DNA of 64,000 nt, taken from Bacteroidales bacterium. Its GTDB lineage: Bacteria > Bacteroidota > Bacteroidia > Bacteroidales > VadinHA17. The notes beneath the pieces are model-generated. The model saw only the letters and a list, made by a program, of their open reading frames with translations. It was not told the DNA's origin and did not search any database. Position numbers and translations under genes: made by a program. Every line of letters begins with the position of its first letter. Positions within the stretch are counted from its first letter, which is position 1. Location of the stretch: assembly GCA_021371855.1 (NCBI GenBank), contig JAJFVL010000018.1, positions 434,001 to 498,000 of the forward strand, read 5' to 3'. This document shows positions 6,977-16,793 of the stretch, one piece after another.

Positions 6977-9457
6977 ATGAAAAATGCACTTATTTTATTC
7001 GTCATCACAGCTTTAGTCTTCACAACATCCTGTACTAAAGAAAAAAATGAATGGATCAGGATCAACCTGCTTGGTTACCGGACCAATGATATTAAAGTAG
7101 CTGTTTTCATAAGCACTAAAAACCTGAATCTGAAATCATTCAGGGTGATTGATGTGAATACAGGAGAAGTTGCAATAACTTTTAAGAATGTCGTTAAAGC
7201 AGCACCGATGGATCCTTTTATTTGTTGCTACCGTCTTCCGTTCACAGATCTGAAGAAGGATGGAACATACAGAATAGAAGCCGGGAAAGCTGTCTCCACT
7301 GATTTCCATATAGCAGATGATGTTTACAAAGGAACGGCCGATTACCTTCTTAAATATCTGAGGCAGCAGAGAAGCGGATTCAATCCCTATGTAAAAGATT
7401 CATGCCATACACACGATGCATATGAGATGTACGGAGCCGGCGACTCGGCACATATTGACGTTGCAGGCGGGTGGCACGATGCCGCTGATTACCTTCAGTA
7501 TGTTGCAACATCAGCCAATGCAACCTACCAGATGTTATTTGCCTATTCAAAGAACCCAGCCGCATTCGGTGATAGTTATCTTCCAAACGGGCTGGAAGGT
7601 GCAGATGGTTTGCCTGATGTTCTCAATGAGAGCAAATGGGGTCTCGACTGGCTCATTAAAATGAATCCGGGCCCGGAAGTTATGTATAACCAGATTGCTG
7701 ACGATCGCGATCATATCGGATTCAAATACCCGAACAAGGATACTGCAAATTATGGTAAAGGTAAAGAAAGGCCTGTTTACCGTTGCACCGGGGAACCTCA
7801 GGGTCTTTTTAAATATAAGAACCGGGCAACAGGTATTGCCTCAACTGCAGGTAAATTCGCGTCAGCTTTTGCAAGAGGTGCTGAAGTTTATAAAAATACA
7901 GACCCGCAGTATGCAGAACTTCTTACAAAAAAAGCAGTTGATGCATTCAGTTATGGGCTTAAACATCCCGGCGTTTGTCAGACAGCTCCGGGAACAGCTC
8001 CTTACTTCTATGAAGAAGATAACTGGACAGATGACATGGAACTAGCTGCAATTGAATTATATAACCTCACAAAAAAACCAAAATATCTTGATCATGCCAT
8101 TGAGTTCGGACGCAAAGAATTAGTCACGCCATGGATAGGCAGCGACACTGCGCGCCACTACCAGTGGTATCCTTTTGTTAATATGGGACATCCCGGGATA
8201 GCTGCACTTCAAAAAGGCCAGAGTGAAAATGAATTTGCAGGTTATATGAAGAAAGGTCTTGAACTGACAGAACTGAAAGCTCATAAAAATCCTTTTTATG
8301 TAGGCGTCCCGTTTATATGGTGCTCTAATAACCTGGTTGCAGCAATATTAACACAGGCACATCTTTATTCTGAAATTACCGGAGATAATTCATACGCTGA
8401 ACTTGAAGCTGCTCACCGCGACTGGCTTTTCGGGTGTAACCCGTGGGGAACAAGTATGATTGTAGGACTTCCCGAAAACGGAGACTACCCTGAAAATTCA
8501 CATTCTGCATATGTAGTGCATGGAGGTCAGGTCTGGGGAGGTCTGGTTGACGGACCTGTTTATTCAACAATTTTCCGTTCGCACAGCAAATATATCACAA
8601 TGAAAAATGAAGATATATATGCCAGATTCCAGACTAAAATGGCTTCGTATCATGACGATATCGCTGATTACACCAGTAATGAATGTACGATGGACGGTAC
8701 CGCATGCCTGGTTTATTATCTGTCTGCATTGCAATCTCCGGCAGGAAATATTTACGACAATCCGAATATAACAATAGTAAGAGGTGGTATTGTAAGGATG
8801 GACACTACAAAAAAAGATGTATACCTTTGTTTTACAGCTCATAATTTTGTTGATGGTTTTGATTTTATAGCCGAAACATTAAAAAAACATAATGCAAAAG
8901 GATCTTTCTTTTTCACCGGCGACTTCTGCAGAACACCTGGCTTCGATAAAATAATAAGCAGATTGAAAACCGATGGACACTATATCGGTCCGCATTCAGA
9001 CAAACATCTTCTTTACTGTCCATGGGAAAACAGGGATTCAGTACTTGTCACAAAGGAGGAATTTGTTACAGATATTGAAAACAACTATAAAGCTCTTGAG
9101 AATCTTGGAATTTCAAGAAATGAAGCAACAGTTTTTCTTCCTGCCTATGAATGGTTCAACGACTCTGTTTCCACATGGACCAGGCATCTTGGTCTTAAAC
9201 TGGTTAATAATTCTTCTGGCACCATTACAAATCAGGACTGGACGGTTCCCGATGGAAAACCATACTATTCAAGCGATTATCTCATGAACGACTTTTTAAA
9301 ATATGAGAAAGAGAAAGGATTGAAAGGGTATATCCTGCTCATTCATCCAGGAACTGATCCAAAAAGAACAGATAAGTTTTATCTTCGCCTCGACTCAATT
9401 TTAAACTACCTCGAAAGCAGGAACTACAGCTTTCATTCATTTTCAGAGATTATTTAA
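6977..9457 (+). CDS. GH9 cellulase-type lipoprotein fused to a polysaccharide-deacetylase-like domain
   Basis: The start at 6977 gives a lipoprotein signal (MKNALILFVITALVFTTSC), preferred over an upstream in-frame ATG at 6947. Domains in order: an Ig-like CelD-N domain (about residues 20-100, IRINLLGYRTNDIKVAVF), a GH9 (alpha/alpha)6 catalytic domain (about 110-590) with the GGWHDAADY motif holding the catalytic aspartates, GCNPWGTSMIVG, and an acid/base Glu in TSNECTMDG, then a NodB-like domain (about 605-826). GH9 enzymes are inverting endo- or exo-beta-1,4-glucanases. In the NodB domain the first metal-binding motif (normally TFDDG) reads CFTAHNFVDG, whereas the HxxxH motif (HSDKH) is kept, so deacetylase activity is doubtful. 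It is probably exported to the cell surface. It is followed after 33 bases by a metallopeptidase gene. Confidence 0.88.
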   Translation: MKNALILFVITALVFTTSCTKEKNEWIRINLLGYRTNDIKVAVFISTKNLNLKSFRVIDVNTGEVAITFKNVVKAAPMDPFICCYRLPFTDLKKDGTYRIEAGKAVSTDFHIADDVYKGTADYLLKYLRQQRSGFNPYVKDSCHTHDAYEMYGAGDSAHIDVAGGWHDAADYLQYVATSANATYQMLFAYSKNPAAFGDSYLPNGLEGADGLPDVLNESKWGLDWLIKMNPGPEVMYNQIADDRDHIGFKYPNKDTANYGKGKERPVYRCTGEPQGLFKYKNRATGIASTAGKFASAFARGAEVYKNTDPQYAELLTKKAVDAFSYGLKHPGVCQTAPGTAPYFYEEDNWTDDMELAAIELYNLTKKPKYLDHAIEFGRKELVTPWIGSDTARHYQWYPFVNMGHPGIAALQKGQSENEFAGYMKKGLELTELKAHKNPFYVGVPFIWCSNNLVAAILTQAHLYSEITGDNSYAELEAAHRDWLFGCNPWGTSMIVGLPENGDYPENSHSAYVVHGGQVWGGLVDGPVYSTIFRSHSKYITMKNEDIYARFQTKMASYHDDIADYTSNECTMDGTACLVYYLSALQSPAGNIYDNPNITIVRGGIVRMDTTKKDVYLCFTAHNFVDGFDFIAETLKKHNAKGSFFFTGDFCRTPGFDKIISRLKTDGHYIGPHSDKHLLYCPWENRDSVLVTKEEFVTDIENNYKALENLGISRNEATVFLPAYEWFNDSVSTWTRHLGLKLVNNSSGTITNQDWTVPDGKPYYSSDYLMNDFLKYEKEKGLKGYILLIHPGTDPKRTDKFYLRLDSILNYLESRNYSFHSFSEII

Positions 9458-9490
9458 TCATCAATTAAGAATTAATACAATTAATAATTA

Positions 9491-10204
9491 ATGCTGAAGA
9501 AGTACGAGAAGAGAGATAGTATTCAGGATATTGAATTCAAGGTGATATATTCAAGAAGAAGGACACTGGGTATCAGTGTCCTTCCTGATTCTTCGGTAAT
9601 TGTAAGGGTTCCTTATCTTACATCTTCCGGGACAATAAGCAGGATTGTCCGGCAAAAAGCCGACTGGATAATAAAGCACCGTGACCTGTACAGGGAAAAA
9701 GGGCAGAACAGATCCGGGAATTTATACATAACCGGGGAGACGCATCTTTTCCGGGGCAATGAATCTGTTTTGAAAATTGAAAAATCAGGCAGGTCTTATG
9801 TCAGGTTTTATGATGGCATAATTGCGCTTGGGTTGGAAAAAACAGATGATGCCACGGCCGTAAAGAAGCTGCTTTATAAAGGATACAAGGATGAAGCTTT
9901 TAATGTATTCCCCGACATGCTGAGTAAGGCTCTCAGAACATATGAATATCAAATGTTTAAACCCACAGGACTGGTTATCCGCACAATGAGAAGGCGCTGG
10001 GGAAGCTGTTCAAACAAAGGGGTAATAACACTGAATACTGAACTCATTAAACTACCTGATCTGTACATTGAATATGTGATTACACATGAGTTATGCCACC
10101 TTAAACACCATAATCATGGCACCGGTTACTACAAGCTTCTGTCAGAACTTTTTCCGGATTGGAAAAAGGTAAGAAATGAAATGAAAAAATATGTTATTAA
10201 TTAA
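9491..10204 (+). CDS. YgjP-like zinc metallopeptidase (DUF45/SprT-like)
   Basis: A 237-residue cytoplasmic protein without signal peptide. It has the YgjP/DUF45 signature: MRRRWGSC (the RWGSC motif at about residue 170) followed by the zinc-binding VITHELCHLKHHNHG (HExxH with a distal His and FPDWKK). Proteins of this family are zinc peptidase-fold enzymes, often encoded near restriction or DNA repair genes or standing alone; substrates are unknown. Here it follows the GH9 gene by 33 bases, perhaps only by read-through. The start ATG at 9491 has no strong ribosome-binding site, as usual for the phylum. Confidence 0.85.
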   Translation: MLKKYEKRDSIQDIEFKVIYSRRRTLGISVLPDSSVIVRVPYLTSSGTISRIVRQKADWIIKHRDLYREKGQNRSGNLYITGETHLFRGNESVLKIEKSGRSYVRFYDGIIALGLEKTDDATAVKKLLYKGYKDEAFNVFPDMLSKALRTYEYQMFKPTGLVIRTMRRRWGSCSNKGVITLNTELIKLPDLYIEYVITHELCHLKHHNHGTGYYKLLSELFPDWKKVRNEMKKYVIN

Positions 10205-10237
10205 GGTTAACTTACCCAATAGCCTTCGGATAAGATT

Positions 10238-10382
10238 AATAAGAACTTACACAGAGAGCCACAGAGAATGCAAAGAGGGCCACAGAGAATGCGTTGAGAA
10301 CACAGAGTATGACAGAATCTAAAACTGTTTTTCTCTGTGTTCTCTGTGTCTCCTCCGGATTTCCTCTGTGATAGTTCTTATT
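10238..10382. repeat. Inverted-repeat element of the CACAGAG family
   Basis: This 145-base intergenic element is bounded by near-perfect 19-base inverted ends (AATAAGAACTTACACAGAG on the left; the complement of AATAAGAACTATCACAGAG on the right, two mismatches). The interior consists of repeated CACAGAG/CTCTGTG words on both arms. Related sequences lie at 55641-55690 and 57212-57314, so this is a dispersed family. The two flanking genes converge on it, so a large hairpin acting as a terminator is possible. Confidence 0.7.
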
Positions 10383-10405
10383 GTTTAATGTTCTTCTTTT
10401 ATTTA

Positions 10406-12358
10406 TTAATTAACCGCAAATTGATGTATCCGGCAAACATTCCCAATACCTGCAGGGTTTTTGTCTTTTGCAATTCTCAGGATCAGAGTGTGTTTGCCAT
10501 CCTGAAGCTCATCGTCAAGCATAATAAGCCACGGAAGGTGCAACTGGGTGCTCCATTGGGTAAATTGATCTACAGCTTTGAAATCAACCCCGTCAATACT
10601 GTATTCTATAATCCCTGCATCGGGTCCTGAGGTAACAAACACGCCGATTGCCTTTCCTGAAAACTTCAGTTTCATCATAGCTCCCGGACGAGAAGCTTCC
10701 AGTATGGGGACATCGGCAAATCCTGACCGGGTTGACACTTTATCGGCTGGTTTCCAGTTTTTTATATATTTCCATCCGTCTGAAAGTTTTGCATTCTTAA
10801 GCGGATAAAAATAGCCGTTTACATACGAAAATGGGTCTAATGTTCTGTCTGGCAAAAGCTTAGATTTTTGTGGGCCATTAATCGGATCTTTCCATGAGGT
10901 TTCGAAGAAATATCTGAGCGTTCTGAAATAAATATTCTGACCAAAGGGTGATGGGTGAAGATTTTTAAAATCGTCACGCCATGTGAACTCTCCGTTGAGA
11001 ATTCTGTCGTTTACCTCTTTTGCAAGATTGATTGACGGGACATTGTAATATTCAGCAACTTTCTCATGCTGAATTATCACCTCAGGTGTTTTTCCTTTAT
11101 TATAGTCAGCCATTTTATCCTGATCGACAAAATGCAGAATAACAATATCCATAAAAGGATTTGATGCCAAAGCCTGATGAATGATCCCTTCCATCCCTCT
11201 GAGCTGTCTTTCGGGTTTGAATCCATTTGTAGCATCGTTTACTGCAGCTTCTTCAAAGAGCAGATCGATAGTACCTTTCGATAAAATATCCCGGGAGAAC
11301 CTCATTGCACCCGGAGTAGATCCCAATGAAGGTATCCCTGCACTGATGAACTCAAATTCTGTCGAGGGGAAACGGTTTTTCAGATATTCACAGACCATGT
11401 CGCGCCAACCCGGATTATATGTTATTGATCCGCCTAAAAACGCAACTCTCCCTTTTTTCTCCTTTTCAAATTTTATCCTGCAATTATCAAGATTCCCCCG
11501 AAAACTGACAGACATTTTTGATTCAACCGGCTCTGATTCATCTAATAATCCCGGATTAGTGTTAGATAAAATAAAACGTACAATCGGAGCCGGATCTTTC
11601 AGGCTATGAGGATGATGGCCAATTCCCTCTTTTACAATAATCTTTATATTGCCTCCGGCCTCTTTATAAGTCTTTTCAAGAGCATAAGTATTCTCATCAA
11701 TCGGAACAACATCGTCTGCCGCACCGCAGACATGCAAAACCGGGACTCCTGCTTCAGCCAATTTCCGGGAATTATATATTGGCATTCCCTTAAAATCATT
11801 AATTGTTTCTTCTGTCTGGTTATACATTGCGAGGTGTTGCTTCCAGTCTGCCGGTGACCCCACGCCTTTCCCTTTACCTCCTGGCCAGCTTCTAAGATCG
11901 CATACGGGAGCATCGGCATAGATGCAAGCTACTTTCCCGGCATTTTCTGATCCCCAGTTATAGACATAAAGACCGCCTCTGCTAAATCCTTCCAGCACAA
12001 CCTTTGGATTGAGATTATATTCTTTTAAAAGAAAATCATAAAAATGGTTCCACAACATTACAGCATCAGAATTACCGCAATATTCAGCAGCATCCACATA
12101 TACAACATGAAATCCTTTTTTAAGCAATGCGATCTCAGTCTGAGGCTCATGCCCCCAGAAACGTGCCCTCCAGATCCAATGACGCTGTTCTTCCGCTTTC
12201 GCAGGAAATACGATTTTAGCATCATGACCCTCGAACTTAAAATCGAGGCATTTAAATCCATGATAGTCTGATTCCTGAGCCTTACTTTGAAAGGATAATG
12301 AAACAAAAAACAGAACAGAAATGAATGTCCTTATTAATTGATTTGTAGCACCAACCAT
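10406..12358 (-). CDS. Secreted alpha/beta-hydrolase fused to an SGNH/GDSL hydrolase
   Basis: A 650-residue protein with a signal peptide (first ~27 residues, ending SFQSKAQ). The first half (about 30-270) is an alpha/beta-hydrolase fold with nucleophile elbow GFSRGGLY, an acid in AADDVVPID and a catalytic His in GIGHHPHSL. The second half (about 290-500) is an SGNH hydrolase with block I GGSITYN and block V NLHPSPFGQ; the last ~130 residues form a beta-rich module. Both halves have esterase-type residues, suggesting removal of acyl groups from glycans. It is the third gene of a leftward operon after the beta-CASP nuclease and the GH116-type gene (10-base gap), so it likely works with the glycosidase. 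Exact substrate unknown. Confidence 0.83.
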   Translation of the reverse strand: MVGATNQLIRTFISVLFFVSLSFQSKAQESDYHGFKCLDFKFEGHDAKIVFPAKAEEQRHWIWRARFWGHEPQTEIALLKKGFHVVYVDAAEYCGNSDAVMLWNHFYDFLLKEYNLNPKVVLEGFSRGGLYVYNWGSENAGKVACIYADAPVCDLRSWPGGKGKGVGSPADWKQHLAMYNQTEETINDFKGMPIYNSRKLAEAGVPVLHVCGAADDVVPIDENTYALEKTYKEAGGNIKIIVKEGIGHHPHSLKDPAPIVRFILSNTNPGLLDESEPVESKMSVSFRGNLDNCRIKFEKEKKGRVAFLGGSITYNPGWRDMVCEYLKNRFPSTEFEFISAGIPSLGSTPGAMRFSRDILSKGTIDLLFEEAAVNDATNGFKPERQLRGMEGIIHQALASNPFMDIVILHFVDQDKMADYNKGKTPEVIIQHEKVAEYYNVPSINLAKEVNDRILNGEFTWRDDFKNLHPSPFGQNIYFRTLRYFFETSWKDPINGPQKSKLLPDRTLDPFSYVNGYFYPLKNAKLSDGWKYIKNWKPADKVSTRSGFADVPILEASRPGAMMKLKFSGKAIGVFVTSGPDAGIIEYSIDGVDFKAVDQFTQWSTQLHLPWLIMLDDELQDGKHTLILRIAKDKNPAGIGNVCRIHQFAVN

Positions 12359-12368
12359 ATATTTTTAA

Positions 12369-14954
12369 TTAGTTAATTTTATTCCAGACTGTTTTATCAA
12401 CCACAAATTCAAAAGAATTTCCTGAAGAAACAATTACCGGTTTCTTGCTTTTTATTTCCCCATAATTGTTTAATATCAGCGATTTAACAGATAATTTACC
12501 AAAGTTGACATTCAAAGTCGCACTCTTTTTGCTGCCAACATTTTTAATTTCGATTGTACCCCAGGCATAGCCATTACTCCAAAAATATGTCCCTTCAGCT
12601 GATGTGAAAGAAACAGATTGTTTTATTCCAGAATACTGGAACTCAGTCAGGGCTAAAACAGCTGCCCAGCTCGCCATTGCACGGGCATAATGGTGACCAC
12701 ATTCCGGCTCATCAAACGGATTGCGTTTCTGACCATCGAAACGGTCGCGGATTGCTTTAATGCATTTCAGACCATTTTCTGTCTGCCCTTCAAAAATCAT
12801 CCCTGCTGCTGCAGCATATTCAAAACCCGTCATCGATTCGGAAAAATAAGGGAATGGCACCTTCAACCTCCCGTGAGGCCAGCTTGCCATAATAAGGCCT
12901 GGTTCATTGCCAATCACATAGGAACGCATATTATTAAATAGCGGAGAAAAATTATCGATGTAATTATATTTCATAACGCTCGAAAGGGCAGTTTTTAATT
13001 TAGCAGGATCGGCCAGATATCCCAATCCACATATATGCGACATATATTGACCAACCAGCTGATCGACCAGACAACCTCTTCCTAACTGATAATCCGGAAC
13101 CTTAACACCCGGATCGCTCATATCAAGAAATTCAAATGTTTTTGGATCAGTGATTTTATGTTCGTAATATTCACCGTTAAACAAATTATTGTCAGTCCAG
13201 CTGCTTCCTCTTGCGAACAAATCATCGCATTTCTTTGCAAATTCTTTATCATCCATAGCTTTGGCCATTTCCGAAGCAGCCCTGAGAGCTCCCATATACC
13301 AGAATTGCATTTGAGGGTTAGGACCATAATAATTAACATCCATCGTATTATGCTGCTCACCTTCCATTACGCCATCCTGATTGCCATCCCAGCCCCTGTT
13401 AATCCATGCATAAGCCAGAACTTTCTTTACCTGAGCCCAGTTTTTCTTCAGAAACTCATTATCACCTGACAGCTGCCAGTCGCGGTAGAATTTCATGATA
13501 GTTCCCAGCTGTCCATCGGCTGCAGCCCCGCCATTTGGAGAGCATGCAAATGACAGTGGTAAACCGGCACGAAAACACATTTTACCATTGGCATTATCTG
13601 TAGCATAGTTAAACTCAACATCCCTCATGGTACGGGCCAGATCGCCAAACAGGAAAGCTGTTGCCTGTTCATAGTTCCAGACATGTGTACATGAACCCTG
13701 ACATGAACCGAACTCATCCATAATGCCCTCCCATCCCATCATATGGCCACTTTTTATCCGGAACACTGTCTGTGTCCGTAAGGTACTGAGATTGAAAAGG
13801 GCAGCTTCTTTGACAACGTCAGGTAATGAACTGTTTATAAATGAATTAACAAACTGCCTGGTTTTATTTTCAAGTTCAGGGATTTGTGGAATTGCTTTCT
13901 GTGCCACATCCCAGGCATCAGTATATTTTGTACTGTAATAGTTGCCAACTATTTCGCGCGACCATGCATACCTGTTAGGAAAGTTCCATGTTATAAAGAA
14001 TTTAAACACCTCTCTTGTTCCTGGTTTGATCTCTTTTAATACAGCCAGCGAAGCCATAGGATCATCATCATAAAGCCTGGATTTGTCAGTAAGCCTTCCA
14101 TCTGCGCTGAAATCGTCCCAGAAATCAAGTGTCGCCCTTTCCCAGCTATTTGATTCGGATGAGCGGCGATAGCTTACTCCATCTTTCTCTGTAGTAACCA
14201 AAGCTATTGTGCCGTAAGCGGGATCAGTATCAGCAATACTGTCGGAATACATGAAAATTCCCCGGGCAATATCTGATTCTTTATAAACATTCTGATTATT
14301 TTTTGTACCCGTCGGGATAATATCACCTTTCCAGTCGCGACGGAATTTGCTTCCATCCTTCCCTACAAAATTCCTCATGCTTCCGCAAACTGAAACAGTA
14401 ACGGGCAAGTCGGAGATGTTGGTCACTTCATAATATAAGACCGCAACAGGCAAACCACTGGCATCAGCATCACACGGAACAAGCGGATTGAAACCTACAA
14501 TTCTTACTTTTACAGGCATTGTGTTGTCAGAAAGGTTCACCATCCCGAAAGGATAGGCAGCATCGAAGCTGGCCTCGGAGAACCTCGGCATGCCGTGATG
14601 ATTCACAGGGCGCCCCTCATAATGCTGATATTCCGACGGATACAATGGACCAATCAACGCCTTGGTGATTGGCTGTTTTCCATTTTGTCTGACATAAATG
14701 GAAAAGAACGGAGCATTATTACCTTTGGTTGTTGTACTGTATCCTATCCCTGGTTTGTTCATTATTGCCCAGTCGCGCAACTCACCACGACCACCCAGTG
14801 AAACGGTCCCTGTGCCTATACCTCCGAGTGGCAATGCTATGTTTAAAAGATGATCTTTATCATAATGCTTCAGAACCGGATAATCAGCTGAGCCCTGAGC
14901 AAGCAGACCATTAACAAACAATAATAATCCCGGAATCAGGGTTGACTTCTTCAT
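12369..14954 (-). CDS. GH116-type glycosidase (GBA2-like, DUF608)
   Basis: An 861-residue secreted protein (signal peptide of about 19 residues ending GLLAQG). The N-terminal beta domain carries the LPLGGIGTGTVSLGGRGELRDW motif region of GBA2_N, and the C-terminal (alpha/alpha)6 domain carries the Glu- and Cys-containing GSCTHVWNYEQA and the later GNEPGLIMASWPHGR and FEYAAAAGMI segments, as in the non-lysosomal glucosylceramidase family GH116. Characterised members cleave beta-glucosides, beta-xylosides or N-acetylglucosaminides. The start codon overlaps the stop of the upstream nuclease gene by 4 bases (ATGA), a sign of translational coupling. Substrate not deducible here. Confidence 0.85.
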   Translation of the reverse strand: MKKSTLIPGLLLFVNGLLAQGSADYPVLKHYDKDHLLNIALPLGGIGTGTVSLGGRGELRDWAIMNKPGIGYSTTTKGNNAPFFSIYVRQNGKQPITKALIGPLYPSEYQHYEGRPVNHHGMPRFSEASFDAAYPFGMVNLSDNTMPVKVRIVGFNPLVPCDADASGLPVAVLYYEVTNISDLPVTVSVCGSMRNFVGKDGSKFRRDWKGDIIPTGTKNNQNVYKESDIARGIFMYSDSIADTDPAYGTIALVTTEKDGVSYRRSSESNSWERATLDFWDDFSADGRLTDKSRLYDDDPMASLAVLKEIKPGTREVFKFFITWNFPNRYAWSREIVGNYYSTKYTDAWDVAQKAIPQIPELENKTRQFVNSFINSSLPDVVKEAALFNLSTLRTQTVFRIKSGHMMGWEGIMDEFGSCQGSCTHVWNYEQATAFLFGDLARTMRDVEFNYATDNANGKMCFRAGLPLSFACSPNGGAAADGQLGTIMKFYRDWQLSGDNEFLKKNWAQVKKVLAYAWINRGWDGNQDGVMEGEQHNTMDVNYYGPNPQMQFWYMGALRAASEMAKAMDDKEFAKKCDDLFARGSSWTDNNLFNGEYYEHKITDPKTFEFLDMSDPGVKVPDYQLGRGCLVDQLVGQYMSHICGLGYLADPAKLKTALSSVMKYNYIDNFSPLFNNMRSYVIGNEPGLIMASWPHGRLKVPFPYFSESMTGFEYAAAAGMIFEGQTENGLKCIKAIRDRFDGQKRNPFDEPECGHHYARAMASWAAVLALTEFQYSGIKQSVSFTSAEGTYFWSNGYAWGTIEIKNVGSKKSATLNVNFGKLSVKSLILNNYGEIKSKKPVIVSSGNSFEFVVDKTVWNKIN

Positions 14955-16351
14955 AACTCGTACTCTTGTCCTTTTGCCGGAATTTCAATATTCCTGTAAC
15001 CTTCTTCTTTGAGTGACGAAGCATATTTGTTCTGTGTTTCATACTCCCCATGAACAAGGAAAGTCTTTTCAATGGCGTTCTTGTCCTGGCAACTCAGAAA
15101 GCTGATCATCTCCCTGTAATCCCCATGTCCACTGAAAGATTCAATTCTTTCAATATCGGCATTTACCGGATATACTGTACCATGGATAGATACCTCTTTA
15201 GCGCCTCCCTGGATTCTTGCTCCAAGGGTTGTAGGTGCACAGTATCCTACAAAAAGAATGGTGTTCTTTGGATTAGTGATATTATTTGCCAGGTGATGTT
15301 TTATACGTCCGGCTTCCGCCATACCTGATGCCGATATGATGACACATGGTTTTTTATGATCATTCAGCTTCTTTGAATCTTCCGTTTTGGTAATGTAGAA
15401 CAGATTACTAAATCCGAATGGATCCGCGTCATTCTCCATCACTTTCAGAAATTCATCGTTGTAACATTCGGGATGCATTCTGAAAACAGTCGTTGCATTT
15501 ACTGCAAGAGGACTGTCGACAAAAATATCCACTTTTGGCAACCTGCCCTCATTAAAGAAATTATTGAGAGCAAAAACAATTTGTTGTGTACGTCCAACGC
15601 TGAAAGCAGGTATAATAAGTTTTCCTCTTTTCTCTACACATGTCTGAACTACAACATCAAGAAGCTCTTCCTCTGACACCTTTTTATCATCATGCAACCT
15701 GTCGCCATAAGTCGATTCTGTAATAAGTATATCGGTTTGAGGAAATGGTTGCGGTGTAGCCAGTATCTGGTCAACCGGCCTGCCTATATCACCTGTATAA
15801 GCGATTCTCTTGATTTGCCCGTTTTCGATTATCTGAATATTAGCGACTCCGCTGCCAAGCATATGACCGGTATTTGTAAACCTGACCTTTATGTTATCAT
15901 CAATCCTGAATTTCATTCCTGCAGGTACACCGATAAAGAGATTCATACAGGCACTTGCATCGGCTTGTGTATAAATAGGCGTCACAAGGGGCAGTCCTTT
16001 TTTTGCCCTGCGTTTATTGAAAGTTTCCGTATCCTTCTCCTGTATGAATGCTGAATCGGCAAGCATTATTGCACAAAGGTCGCGTGTGGCATTTGTGCAG
16101 ATAACTGATCCTCTGAAACCCAACTTGTAAACATAGGGTATCAGTCCGGAATGATCGATATGTGCATGTGTAAGTATAATATGATCAACTGTGGAGGGGT
16201 CAAACATAAGGTCCCTGTTCATACCGTCCGTTTCAAGCCCTTTGCCCTGAAACATACCGCAATCGAGAAGTATCCTTTTTCCCGAATCGGTAGTTATAAG
16301 ATGTTTGCTTCCGGTAACTTCTCTTGATGCTCCAATAAATTTTATTTTCAT
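14951..16351 (-). CDS. Beta-CASP metallo-beta-lactamase-fold ribonuclease
   Basis: A 466-residue cytoplasmic protein. The N-terminal metallo-beta-lactamase domain has the zinc-binding HAHIDHSG motif (about residue 61), further His/Asp in NTGHMLGSG and YTGDIGR, and the beta-CASP domain follows (about 200-360). The C-terminal RNA-specificity segment has the HGTVYPVNADIERIESFSGHGDY motif and ends with a VHGE His. This is the set of motifs of the YsfN/CPSF73-like exonuclease family that processes or degrades RNA. It leads a leftward operon with two secreted hydrolases, an unusual pairing that may reflect only position. The upstream region contains an 8-bp minisatellite. Confidence 0.88.
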   Translation of the reverse strand: MKIKFIGASREVTGSKHLITTDSGKRILLDCGMFQGKGLETDGMNRDLMFDPSTVDHIILTHAHIDHSGLIPYVYKLGFRGSVICTNATRDLCAIMLADSAFIQEKDTETFNKRRAKKGLPLVTPIYTQADASACMNLFIGVPAGMKFRIDDNIKVRFTNTGHMLGSGVANIQIIENGQIKRIAYTGDIGRPVDQILATPQPFPQTDILITESTYGDRLHDDKKVSEEELLDVVVQTCVEKRGKLIIPAFSVGRTQQIVFALNNFFNEGRLPKVDIFVDSPLAVNATTVFRMHPECYNDEFLKVMENDADPFGFSNLFYITKTEDSKKLNDHKKPCVIISASGMAEAGRIKHHLANNITNPKNTILFVGYCAPTTLGARIQGGAKEVSIHGTVYPVNADIERIESFSGHGDYREMISFLSCQDKNAIEKTFLVHGEYETQNKYASSLKEEGYRNIEIPAKGQEYEL

Positions 16352-16565
16352 AATGTCGTATAATTTAAGATCTCTACTATGTAAGCTTAAGGATTTAAAG
16401 ATAATGAATTATTTAAAGAAGGAAACCAGAGGATGGCTTTTAAGCCAGCAAAAGCAATAAAGGCAATAAGTAATACAATAATGCTGAATATAAATTCATT
16501 ATCACATTAATCTATTAACTATCAGACCATTAAAACCTTTATCGTTATGATATTTATCCGTTAAA

Positions 16566-16786
16566 CCGTTATGCCGTTGCGCCGTTGTACCGTTGTGCCG
16601 TTGCGCCGTTTCGCCGTTATGCCGTTATGCCGTTGTGCCGTTGTGCCGTTGCGCCGTTGCGCCGTTATGCCGTTATGCCGTTATGCCGTTGTGCCGTTTC
16701 GCCGTTGCGCCGTTGTGCCATTGTGCCATTGCGCCGTTGTGCCGTTGTGCCGTTGTGCCGTTGCGCCGTTACACCATTGCGCCGTC
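16566..16786. repeat. 8-bp minisatellite, about 28 copies of CCGTTRYG
   Basis: A 221-base run of an 8-base unit with consensus CCGTT[A/G][T/C]G (variants CCGTTGTG, CCGTTGCG, CCGTTATG, CCGTTTCG, CCATTGTG). Because 24 bases make three units, all three rightward frames stay open and give the same octapeptide-like repeat, which explains apparent small frames here; I do not regard them as genes. It lies between the stop of the sensor gene (16794) and the start of the nuclease gene (16351), and is far more GC-rich than its surroundings. Confidence 0.9.
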
Positions 16787-16793
16787 TTTCAGA

